DNA from: UBA6136 sp044350805
GTDB lineage: Bacteria; Pseudomonadota; Gammaproteobacteria; Methylococcales; Methylococcaceae
Direction: 5' to 3'
NCBI GenBank assembly: GCA_044350805.1
Contig: JBILGU010000002.1
Span: 62,001 to 126,000 of the forward strand
DNA: 64,000 nucleotides
The notes beneath the pieces are model-generated. The model made no database searches. It saw only the letters and a list, made by a program, of their open reading frames with translations, and had not been told where the DNA came from. Below, piece by piece: positions 1 to 7,848 of the stretch; position 1 is the stretch's first letter; every line of letters starts with the position of its first letter. The position numbers and the translations under genes are program-made.

Positions 1-1208
1 GCAGAATCGTCCACATCGGGGTAGTAGGTGTTTTCAAACTGGAATGCCCAGCCCCCGCCTTCGACGTTCGGCCGACGAATGCGCCAATCCCCAGGGTGAT
101 CGGTCAGCTGCTTGCTCGCAAGCCAGGTCAGTCCCCGATCCAGGGCGTCCAGAGTTCTTGCATCCTGATCGAGACGGCAGCTTTCCTGAAGCGCAAGACT
201 CGTCAGGCCGGTATCCCAGATCGGGGAGACGCAAGGCTGGCAATAGGCTTCGTCGTCCTTGATGACCAGGAGTCGCTCGATGGATTCGTGGGCAATTTTG
301 CGGTGGGGATGATCTTTTGCATACCCAAGGTAATCCAGCGCCTCATAGGCGTTGACCATGGCCGGGAAGATGGCCCCGAGGCCATCGACGCCATTCAGGC
401 GCTCGATGAACCAGTCGCGGGCCTTGAGGGTTGCTTGTGCGCGGAGCTTTTTCGGAATGAAGCGCTCAAGGCTAAATCCGATGCGCTCGAGCCTAAGGAC
501 CATCTTGCCCAAGGGCGTCTGAACGTGGGCGAAGTAATTGCGCTCAAGTTCAGGTTCAACGGTAAAGAGTTCGCGGACGTGGGTGCCTTGGGGGTTCCGC
601 GCCGTGACCTTGTGGCTGCAGAGGATAAAGAGCGGCACCATGACAGTGCGTGACCAGTAGGCGACCTTGTCGAGGTGGAAGGGGAACCACTTCGGCAACA
701 GCATGATTTCGACCGGGATGAAAGGGACTGCGCGCCAGGGCACCTGCTCGAACATGGCGAGCATGATGCGGGTGAAGACATTGGCCCGGGCGGCACCGCC
801 CTGGCTCAGGATCCATTCTCGGGCCAGCACCATGTGCGGCGCATCCACGGAATCGCCTGCAAGCTTTAGTGCGTAATAGGCCTTGACGGTACAGCTGATG
901 TCGCCAGGGCCCCCTGTGAAGAGGGAGTAGCTGCCATCTTCGCGTTGTCTTGCCCGAAGATACACCGCGATCTTGGCCTGGAGTTCGGGCTCGATTTCAT
1001 CCATGAAATGCATCATCAGGATGTATTCGGCCGGGATCGTGCAATCGGCTTCAAGTTCGAAGACCCAATAGCCATCCTGGTGCTGAAGACCCAAGAGGTA
1101 ATCGCGTGCGCGGGTCATCGCGCGACCGACAGGGTCAGTCGTTTTGCGACTAAAGATCGGCTGGAAGTAGGTCGCGGTTTCTGAAGGGTCGTGATGATCT
1201 TTGAACAT
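1..1208 (-). CDS. shc: squalene-hopene cyclase, N-terminal part (cut by window edge)
   Basis: Squalene-hopene cyclase makes the pentacyclic hopanoid skeleton from squalene at the inner membrane. The reading frame starts at ATG 1208 (MFKDHHDPSE) and stays open to base 1, about 402 residues of a family usually near 650. Recognisable family stretches are FELEADCTIPAEY, GGPGDISCTVKAYYALK and, at the edge, GWAFQFEN followed by YYPDVDDSA. The DVDD in bases 6-17 is the DxDD acid motif that protonates squalene, so the window ends just past the catalytic motif. It lies 58 bp downstream of the squalene synthase gene on the same strand and is probably cotranscribed with it, so substrate and product enzymes are paired. 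The identification is firm; the C-terminal half is simply outside the window. Confidence 0.95.
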   Translation of the reverse strand, partial: MFKDHHDPSETATYFQPIFSRKTTDPVGRAMTRARDYLLGLQHQDGYWVFELEADCTIPAEYILMMHFMDEIEPELQAKIAVYLRARQREDGSYSLFTGGPGDISCTVKAYYALKLAGDSVDAPHMVLAREWILSQGGAARANVFTRIMLAMFEQVPWRAVPFIPVEIMLLPKWFPFHLDKVAYWSRTVMVPLFILCSHKVTARNPQGTHVRELFTVEPELERNYFAHVQTPLGKMVLRLERIGFSLERFIPKKLRAQATLKARDWFIERLNGVDGLGAIFPAMVNAYEALDYLGYAKDHPHRKIAHESIERLLVIKDDEAYCQPCVSPIWDTGLTSLALQESCRLDQDARTLDALDRGLTWLASKQLTDHPGDWRIRRPNVEGGGWAFQFENTYYPDVDDS

Positions 1209-1266
1209 GTTTCGCTTTTTCCCCTTGGAGGTTTGGCTTCTCAGGGTCGGATGTTAAATAGGGTGT

Positions 1267-2325
1267 CTATGCCGCTTGTTCAATCAAGGGAACGCCGCGC
1301 CCGGCCAAGGCGAAGGCGGTCTTGAGTCCCCAGTCACTGGAACGGAACAACCGGCTGGTGATAATGGTGGTCTTCACGGCTTTCCGGGTAATTTTGACCT
1401 CGGACGACGTGCTGAAATCAGGGTGGTGGGCAATTTTGCGCAACGTCAGAATCGCCATGCCGAGCGCCCACAGGCAAAACTCGCGCATGCCTTTTTCGTG
1501 AGCCGGAATCAGAAGCGTATACCGGAGCGCATTTTTAAGGTGGCCATGGGCCACGCCAATCAATTCTTGGAATCCGGACTTGAAGTGGGCATCGTTGTGG
1601 CCCGGCTTCAGGGTCTCCAGCGCGAATCCGCCGGTGCGATCGAAGACATCTTGCGGCAGCCAGCAGACGCCGCGATCATGATCGTCCCAGAGGTCCTTGA
1701 GGATGTTGGTCATCTGAAGGCCCTGACCGAACGAGACGGCGAGTCGCATCATCTCGGATTCGTGGGCGCGGATCTCTTCAGAGTAATGGCAGAAAAGACG
1801 CGTCAACATTTCGCCGACCACTCCGGCCACCACATAACAATAACGGTCATGATCTTTGAGGGTCGGAAGGCCTTTCTTAAGATCAAGACCCTGAAACTGC
1901 GCCATGCCCTCAGCCATGATTTCAACGCAAAGTCCCAAGGCGTCTTGCTGTGGGGCGGCAAATCCATGGGTGATTTGGATGACCCTCGGCAGCACTTTGA
2001 TGAGCTCATGTTCTGCAGGGAGCGTGCTGGTCGAAAGCTTGGGTCCGAGTTGGTCGCGAAGCGCTTCGGGTGAAGCGCGGCCGCGCACCACGTCTGAAAA
2101 CTCGCGGCAATACCGACGCTTGGTTTCAAGGTCGAGTCCGACCTCATCTTCAATGGTGTCGACGATCCGGCAGAGGAGGTAGGCATTCGCCACGGGGCGC
2201 GCCAAGCCTTCTGGCAAGCGGGGGATGGTCAGCGCAAAAGTTCGGGAAACGCCCTGGAGGAGATGATCCTGAAAGGCGTCGTCGCTGAGCTCATCGAGGG
2301 AATGAGGGGTCGCCATGTCGGTCAT
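1267..2325 (-). CDS. squalene synthase, single-enzyme (SQS-like) type
   Basis: Trans-isoprenyl diphosphate synthase of the squalene/phytoene family, supplying squalene to the adjacent cyclase. Counting from the upstream TTG at 2346, the first acidic motif is DTIED (residues 63-67) and the second is DLWDD (218-222). The contexts SRTFALTIPRLP, YCYVVAGVVGE and QMTNILKDLWDD resemble the one-step NADPH-dependent squalene synthases of eukaryotes and some methanotrophs more than the HpnC/HpnD/HpnE three-enzyme route; no hpnC, hpnD or hpnE is visible here. I chose ATG 2325 (MTDMATPHS), which has AAGGAA 12 nt upstream; TTG 2346 and ATG 2316 are alternatives. The family assignment is strong; the one-step versus HpnD-like subtype is inference from motif spelling. 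Confidence 0.88.
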   Translation of the reverse strand: MTDMATPHSLDELSDDAFQDHLLQGVSRTFALTIPRLPEGLARPVANAYLLCRIVDTIEDEVGLDLETKRRYCREFSDVVRGRASPEALRDQLGPKLSTSTLPAEHELIKVLPRVIQITHGFAAPQQDALGLCVEIMAEGMAQFQGLDLKKGLPTLKDHDRYCYVVAGVVGEMLTRLFCHYSEEIRAHESEMMRLAVSFGQGLQMTNILKDLWDDHDRGVCWLPQDVFDRTGGFALETLKPGHNDAHFKSGFQELIGVAHGHLKNALRYTLLIPAHEKGMREFCLWALGMAILTLRKIAHHPDFSTSSEVKITRKAVKTTIITSRLFRSSDWGLKTAFALAGRGVPLIEQAA

Positions 2326-2422
2326 GCGGGAAATGCGTTCCTTCAATTCTCTGTTTTAGGCCGGGCGGTCTTGTCGTATCACGCGGGTCCTGGCGTGGTG
2401 CGCACAGAGTTGCCGATGCAAA

Positions 2423-2450
2423 ATTGTAACTTTTTTGTGTTTTTCGTCAA
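2423..2450 (-). promoter_or_regulatory. sigma70-type promoter for squalene synthase-shc
   Basis: On the minus strand a -35 box TTGACG (2450-2445) and a -10 box TACAAT (2428-2423) are separated by 16 bp of A-rich spacer. Each box matches the consensus at five of six positions. Predicted transcription start is near 2416, giving a leader of about 90 nt to ATG 2325. Confidence 0.7.
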
Positions 2451-2852
2451 GGGCTGTTGTATTTAGTCTACATGAATTGATAAAAAAACAACTAAGGCCT
2501 ATCATAAGGGGGAGTGCACCTAAGGTGAACTTCGGGTTTTTTTGTCTCGGGCAACTGTTGGTTTGACTCCAAATCCGGGATAATCTGCCCTACCTCAGAG
2601 CACCGCGGGGTGCCTGAGCAATCCAAAAATGCGAAAGATTCAATGAAGAATCCCCCGGATGGGGCGGGATTCCGGCAGTTCCGAACAGGTTCGGGACGCA
2701 CCTCTCAGGCCCTGGCAACGGTCGGGCTCATGGGAGATCGGGCGAGGTGTAGTGGTCTTAAACGCTACCTGAGCCCTTAGGTTCATTCGTGGTGGGGGCC
2801 CGAATGCGCCTTGACGCGACACATTCAACTCTTTTATTTAGGAACAGAACAC
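2451..2852. other. intergenic region between squalene synthase and hpnH, with one hairpin
   Basis: About 400 bp with no convincing gene; open frames here have no family resemblance. It contains an imperfect palindrome at 2594-2618: arms CTCAG/CTGAG and GCACC/GGTGC with one bulged A and a GCGG loop. There is no T-run after it, so it is not a classical terminator. A TTGACG at 2810-2815 on the plus strand lacks a usable -10 ahead of the hpnH ribosome binding site. Confidence 0.4.
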
Positions 2853-3959
2853 ATGGGCGTTCCCTTCAGGCAGCAATGGACCATTGCGAAGTACCTTATC
2901 AAGCAAAAGATTTCTGGCCGGAAAAAATATCCCCTCGTCTTGATGCTGGAGCCGCTCTTTCGCTGTAATCTCGCCTGTGCAGGTTGCGGCAAGATCGACT
3001 ACCCGGAAGATATTCTGGATAAAAGGCTCAGCGTCGAAGAGTGCCTTGCGGCGGTCGACGAGTGTGGTGCGCCGGTGGTTTCCATCGCAGGCGGCGAGCC
3101 CCTGCTGCACAAGGAGTTACCCCAGGTCGTTGAGGGCATGATTGCCCGGGGTAAATACGTTTACCTCTGTACCAATGCGCTACTCCTGAAAAAGCGCATC
3201 GACGATTACAAACCCTCGCCTTTCCTGACCTTCTCCATCCATCTGGATGGCAACAAGGATCGTCACGATACGTCCGTTTGCCAGGAAGGCGTCTTTGATC
3301 GTGCCGTTGACGCGGTCAAACTGGCAATCAGTAAGGGTTTCAGAGTGACCGTGAACTGCACGCTCTTTCAGGGTGAAGGGGCCGAAGAAATCGCGGGCTT
3401 CCTGGATTACTGCAAGGCCCTGGGTGTTGAAGGCGCAACCATCGCACCAGGATTCAGCTACGAACATGCGCCGCAGCAGGATATTTTTATCAAGCAGCGC
3501 GACAGTAAGGAACTCTTCCGGAACGTGTTCAAGCTCGGTAAGGGCAAGAACTGGGACCTCAACCACTCGAGCCTCTACCTCGATTTCCTTGCCGGCAACC
3601 AAAGCTATAACTGTACGCCCTGGGGTAACCCGACCCGTAACGTCTTTGGCTGGCAGAAGCCCTGCTATCTGCTGGTCGATGAAGGCTATGCACCGAGTTT
3701 CAAGGCGCTGATGGAAGAAACGCCGTGGGACAAGTACGGCAATTCAAAGAATCCCAAGTGTGCCAACTGCATGGCTCACTGTGGTTTTGAAGCCTCCGCG
3801 GTCGAAGATGCCATGGCCCATCCCCTGAAGGCCGCCTGGGTCTCCTTCAAGGGGCCAAGAACAGAGGGTCCGATGGCCGAGGGACCGGTGCCAGAGTATG
3901 AATTGTCTTCAGAATCGGGAAAGCCGAGACGGACGATTCCGATTGAGGTGGCGGAGTAA
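2853..3959 (+). CDS. hpnH: HpnH, adenosyl-hopane-forming radical SAM enzyme
   Basis: HpnH joins the 5'-deoxyadenosyl radical to diploptene, the first step of extended (C35) hopanoid side chains. The CX3CX2C radical SAM cluster ligands are C38, C42 and C45 (RCNLACAGC), counted from ATG 2853. That start is preferred over the in-frame ATG at 2811 because AGGA lies 9 nt upstream of it. IAGGEPLLHKEL is the SAM-binding GGEP motif, and the C-terminal part carries the KCANCMAHCGFE cysteines typical of the family. At 368 residues it is slightly longer than most homologues, with a Pro/Glu-rich tail. It is transcribed away from squalene synthase and shc, so all three hopanoid genes here share one divergent region. 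It converges on the TPR glycosyltransferase operon. Confidence 0.93.
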   Translation: MGVPFRQQWTIAKYLIKQKISGRKKYPLVLMLEPLFRCNLACAGCGKIDYPEDILDKRLSVEECLAAVDECGAPVVSIAGGEPLLHKELPQVVEGMIARGKYVYLCTNALLLKKRIDDYKPSPFLTFSIHLDGNKDRHDTSVCQEGVFDRAVDAVKLAISKGFRVTVNCTLFQGEGAEEIAGFLDYCKALGVEGATIAPGFSYEHAPQQDIFIKQRDSKELFRNVFKLGKGKNWDLNHSSLYLDFLAGNQSYNCTPWGNPTRNVFGWQKPCYLLVDEGYAPSFKALMEETPWDKYGNSKNPKCANCMAHCGFEASAVEDAMAHPLKAAWVSFKGPRTEGPMAEGPVPEYELSSESGKPRRTIPIEVAE

Positions 3960-3990
3960 AGCGCCTACTAATCCAATAAGCCTTTGGTCT

Positions 3991-6900
3991 TTATGTGCTG
4001 GGTTGATCGTGCCTAAGATTCATCTGGGTCAGATCAACCCAGTGAATGTGGTCGGCAGTAAGGCCCTGCTGGCTTCTGGAGGCCACGATTTCGAAAGCCC
4101 TTTCAATATGGCGGGTGAAGCGTTCGGAATCGAAAAGCGGTGAGGACGGGGTGCTTGATTGGGCCTTCTTTTTGAGCCAACCAGCGCGTTGCGGATCCAG
4201 CGCGATGTCTACGGCAAGATTCTCATAGTCAGTCATCGACTCGACAATCATCTCGCTCATTCCGCATGCTGTCAGGAGACTGCCGGCGACTCGGCTTGCA
4301 AAAGACGATCCTGAGCACGTGAGCACCGGCAGCCCCATTCTGAGGGCATCACTGGCCGTGGTGTGGGCGTTGTAGGGGAAGGTGTCCAAAAACAGATCCG
4401 CAAGACGAAGTCTTGCAAGGTGCTGATCAACGGGCAAACTGGGGCAGAAAAGGATCCGATCCTGATCCACTCCAAGCACCTCTGCCCTTTTTCTCAAATT
4501 TTCCCGGGCAATGGGGTCTTGAACAAGGATCCACAGATAGCTCTTCGGAACCCTCTTCAGAATCCTGGCCCAAGTGTTGAATACTTCAGGCCCGATTTTG
4601 TGTGGTGCATTGAATGAACAGAAGACAAACCCGTCTTCCGGTAGGCCATGGTCTTTTCGGGTGTTCGGCACGTCGCTGATGTCCTTCTGTCTGCAGTTGC
4701 TCTGATAGCAATCCGGAAGCTGAATGACTTTTTCCTCATAATAATTAAAGAGCCTCTCGGGGATAACGAAGGGATCGGCGATGATGTAATCCATCTCAGG
4801 AAGCCCACTAGTACCCGGATAGCCCAAATAGGAGATTTGAACCGGTGCCACTCTGGATTTGAAGATTTCAGGCCGTGAATCTTCAGTAAAACCTTTTAGG
4901 TCAACGGCAATATCAAGGTCAAATTGTCGCGCCATTGCAATGGACTCCATCAAAGATGAGGCCCGGATGTCGATGAACTGATCGCATGCAGCGATGGCCC
5001 TTGTTCGCCATGAGTCCTGCTTGTCTGGACCGAAGGAGAAAAAAATTGCTTCAAATCGAGCTCTGTCCCTGAGTTCAAACATCTCTGCGGCCAGGTGCAT
5101 CGTTGCATGATCGTGAAAGTCCGCAGAAAAATAACCAATCCTGATTTTTTGCCTGGGACGGGTCGAAGGTCGTTCAAAGGGCGAGGCAACTTTGACCAGC
5201 CGATTGGAAAAGAGTCTTGCGGTCTGATGGTGGAGTTGGGGATCGTCTACGATAGCCAGAAGCGCAAAGGGGTCTTGAGGTATTTCAAGCGTTAGAACGC
5301 TCTTGCGAATGTCATTCATGATCTGGTCATGTTGAGACCAGTCAAAGCGTTGGTGTTTTCTGTGAAGGAGATGTGAGAGGCCATAGGGGCTGAATGGCTT
5401 GATGAAAAGCCCTTGCTCCAGATGTCGGGTGGCCAGAAGGTTATTTTTCTGATTCGTCAGGGTATCAGCCAGATTGATATAGGCCTCCGCGAGACCAGGA
5501 TCTAAAAGGATTGCGCGCCGGTGAAATGGCGCAGGGTCCAGTCCTCTCCTGAGATGGCCGAGCGAAAGCCCTAATAGGGTATAGGGTTCAGCGAGGCTGG
5601 GATCTATATGGACAGCTCTTTGTAGCTCTCGAGAGGAACCCTCAAAATCACCGCTGGCAAGGAGCATCATGCCACGGTTGAGGAGGGCCTCATTGAGCGC
5701 AGGGGAAATCAAGATGGAGCATTCCTGATCTTTTATTCCCCGTCCTGTTTGGCCTGAAGCCATCGAGGCAAGTCCCCGATTGACCAGCGCGCGTGTATTG
5801 AAAGGGTCGATGTTGATTGATCGGTTGTAACACTTTTGGGCTAGCGCTGACTCCCCTTGCATGTGAGCCAGGAGACCAAGGTGATATTCGGCCTCCGAGC
5901 TTGAGGGGTTTCTTAAGAGGAATGCACGGAGGAGTCTCGATGCGGATGATGCATTCCCGGTTTGTTGAAGCAGAATTCCGAATTGCAAGATCAGGGGTTC
6001 ATTGTCGGGATCAATGGTTGCCCCTCTCTCATAGAAGACTGTTGCAGGAGAAGAAACCCCTGAGGTCTGCATGACCCTCCCACTGGCGAAATATCCTTCT
6101 TGAATGTCCGGAGCAATCACAATGAGATTTTTCAGAGTCCGCCTTTTCTCGGCGAGGCTTGCAAAGCGTTCTAACATCTCTCTGGACTCAAAGGGATTTG
6201 CCTTATTCGCTGTGAGCCTGACAAAGAGTTGAAGATATTTTATTGTGCTGATCTGTTCATTCAGAGTTGATGTATCAAGGTACAGATTCAAATAATCAGA
6301 AGCTTTGGTTGGGTCCAGTGCAATTGTATTTTTTGTCGATGCAACGGACTCGTGGGGTGCTCCCCTTCTTCTCTGAATATTTGCCCGAGCAAGAAAAAAC
6401 AACGGGGTTTTTTCCTTGAGTTTCAAGCCGAGTTGCAAGAGAGATAGCGCGCCATCCGTCTCATCCAGAGCATCACGGCAGACGGCGAGATTGAGATAGC
6501 TTTCCCCTCGCTCGGGGCTCAGGATGATGGCCTCAAGGATTGAAGAAGCGGCTTCCAGATAGCGCCCAGTCTCCCAGAAAAAAGCGCCAAGCCGGGATCT
6601 TGTTACTGAGTCTTGAGGGTGAATCGTCAGTGCGCGACTCAGCGTCAGCACGGATGTCTTGGATCGCCTGCACAGCCACTCGGTTTGTCCCAAGCCAGAA
6701 TAAGGCGATGGATTTTCGGGAGACAGCACTATAAGTGCCTGAAAGGTATTCAGTGACTTTTCGAGCAGCCCTAATGCAAGGTATGCATTCCCGAGATTCG
6801 CGAGATTCGTTAAATGCTGGGGATTAAGGAGCTGAGCCCTCTCTAGATAGATAATTCCCTCTTGCTCTTTTCCCTCCTGGGAGAGAGAGGCCCCAATGAG

Positions 6901-7023
6901 CCCTGTAACGCCAATATGGGCAGGATGGAGAACTAGAAGTTTCCTATAGAGATCGCGTGCGGCAGAAAAATTTCCGGACTGATGTTCCTCAAAGGCCACT
7001 TTAAAGAGAGGGTCACCTTGCAT
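3991..7023 (-). CDS. TPR protein with C-terminal GT41 (O-GlcNAc transferase-like) domain
   Basis: A 1010-residue protein with roughly 600 residues of tandem TPR-like repeats followed by a GT41 catalytic region. Hallmarks of the OGT/SPINDLY family are GYFSADFHDH, SYLGYPGTSGLPEMDYI, FNAPHKIGPEVFNTWARIL and DTFPYNAHTTASDALRMG. Such enzymes transfer a sugar from UDP-sugar to Ser/Thr of proteins in the cytoplasm; the TPRs select targets. I start at ATG 7023 (MQGDPLFKVAF), matching the short TPR-proximal N termini of its operon neighbours, rather than the upstream codon at 7092. It is the last gene of a leftward operon of glycosyltransferases, 144 bp after the GT8-like gene. The donor sugar and target protein cannot be read from the sequence. 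Confidence 0.88.
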   Translation of the reverse strand: MQGDPLFKVAFEEHQSGNFSAARDLYRKLLVLHPAHIGVTGLIGASLSQEGKEQEGIIYLERAQLLNPQHLTNLANLGNAYLALGLLEKSLNTFQALIVLSPENPSPYSGLGQTEWLCRRSKTSVLTLSRALTIHPQDSVTRSRLGAFFWETGRYLEAASSILEAIILSPERGESYLNLAVCRDALDETDGALSLLQLGLKLKEKTPLFFLARANIQRRRGAPHESVASTKNTIALDPTKASDYLNLYLDTSTLNEQISTIKYLQLFVRLTANKANPFESREMLERFASLAEKRRTLKNLIVIAPDIQEGYFASGRVMQTSGVSSPATVFYERGATIDPDNEPLILQFGILLQQTGNASSASRLLRAFLLRNPSSSEAEYHLGLLAHMQGESALAQKCYNRSINIDPFNTRALVNRGLASMASGQTGRGIKDQECSILISPALNEALLNRGMMLLASGDFEGSSRELQRAVHIDPSLAEPYTLLGLSLGHLRRGLDPAPFHRRAILLDPGLAEAYINLADTLTNQKNNLLATRHLEQGLFIKPFSPYGLSHLLHRKHQRFDWSQHDQIMNDIRKSVLTLEIPQDPFALLAIVDDPQLHHQTARLFSNRLVKVASPFERPSTRPRQKIRIGYFSADFHDHATMHLAAEMFELRDRARFEAIFFSFGPDKQDSWRTRAIAACDQFIDIRASSLMESIAMARQFDLDIAVDLKGFTEDSRPEIFKSRVAPVQISYLGYPGTSGLPEMDYIIADPFVIPERLFNYYEEKVIQLPDCYQSNCRQKDISDVPNTRKDHGLPEDGFVFCSFNAPHKIGPEVFNTWARILKRVPKSYLWILVQDPIARENLRKRAEVLGVDQDRILFCPSLPVDQHLARLRLADLFLDTFPYNAHTTASDALRMGLPVLTCSGSSFASRVAGSLLTACGMSEMIVESMTDYENLAVDIALDPQRAGWLKKKAQSSTPSSPLFDSERFTRHIERAFEIVASRSQQGLTADHIHWVDLTQMNLRHDQPST

Positions 7024-7167
7024 TAAAAAACAACCTAAGGGCCATAAATGACTGATTTGAATATTGAGGGAATTGCTAAGTGATGATGCCACTCAAATGC
7101 CCGCACATCGCTTGCTGTTTCCGCGCCGTGCTTGGAGGCTCTTGGGGCGACGCTCATCGCTGTTGTT

Positions 7168-7848
7168 TCAGCCTGCGCCTTTCCCCTCAAGCAGGTGTTC
7201 ATAAGCTTCCCACCATGCCCCTGACATTTGCGAATTCTCGAATCCCCTGATGCAGGGGGTTCCAAGGGTGTAATGGATCAGCTTTGCATTCGGGTTATCC
7301 TCATACTCAGCGGCAAGCCAGTTCCACTCCCGAGGCAGATCCCCAATCAGCGCATCGTCAAGCCAAGAAAAACGGTGCAGGTAGGATCCCGGTTTTTGCC
7401 GAATGAATTCTGGGGTCAGGCAACCATGCGCGGGGTGCGCGCAATTCCAAAGGATCACGCTGGACCAATTCTTTCTGGGATAGTTTTCATTCTTGTTTCC
7501 AAAATATTTCTTTGGATATTTTGTTAAGTAGTCATGTTGAACGACCTGAACTGCCTTTTCTGGATCGAAGAGTTCATAGAGTTCGGAGATGTCCGCACAA
7601 CAAATCATATCGCCGTCCGCAAAAATCGCAGCTCCCTGATAATTACAAAGGTAAGGGGTCAAAAACCTTGAGTAAATGAACTTGTTGCTACCGTCCGCAT
7701 GGGACTCTTTGTAAAACGGCATCGCATTTTCTGTCAGTGGGATGAATTGAATGGGGCGTGAGGTTTTTTCCAGTACGCTTTGACAGAAAGTGTGGTAAGC
7801 CAGAGCTTCCCGTTGATCGAAACCTACAATCAGTGTGGATGCATTCAT
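7168..7848 (-). CDS. GT8-like glycosyltransferase
   Basis: A 226-residue cytoplasmic protein with a GT-A-like start (STLIVGFDQREALAYH) and a metal/nucleotide-sugar DxD motif, D78-G79-D80, in AAIFADGDMIC. Further conserved-looking blocks are NKFIYSRFLTPYL, WSSVILWNCAHP and AKLIHYTLGTPCI; the last resembles the acceptor-side His motif of GT8 enzymes. It starts with ATG overlapping the stop of the preceding TPR-GT9 gene (ATGA), so the two are translationally coupled. Together with the two TPR-GT9 proteins and the TPR-GT41 protein it forms a glycosylation operon. The sugar specificity is unknown. Confidence 0.75.
   Translation of the reverse strand: MNASTLIVGFDQREALAYHTFCQSVLEKTSRPIQFIPLTENAMPFYKESHADGSNKFIYSRFLTPYLCNYQGAAIFADGDMICCADISELYELFDPEKAVQVVQHDYLTKYPKKYFGNKNENYPRKNWSSVILWNCAHPAHGCLTPEFIRQKPGSYLHRFSWLDDALIGDLPREWNWLAAEYEDNPNAKLIHYTLGTPCIRGFENSQMSGAWWEAYEHLLEGKGAG

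Noticed and set aside
2515..2541. CACC-TAA-GGTG followed by seven T residues, resembling a terminator
   Set aside because: The stem is only four base pairs, several bases separate it from the T-run, and no plus-strand transcript upstream needs ending.
2492..2828. Minus-strand open frames between squalene synthase and hpnH
   Set aside because: Composition and residue pattern look random and there is no ribosome binding site; treated as non-coding.
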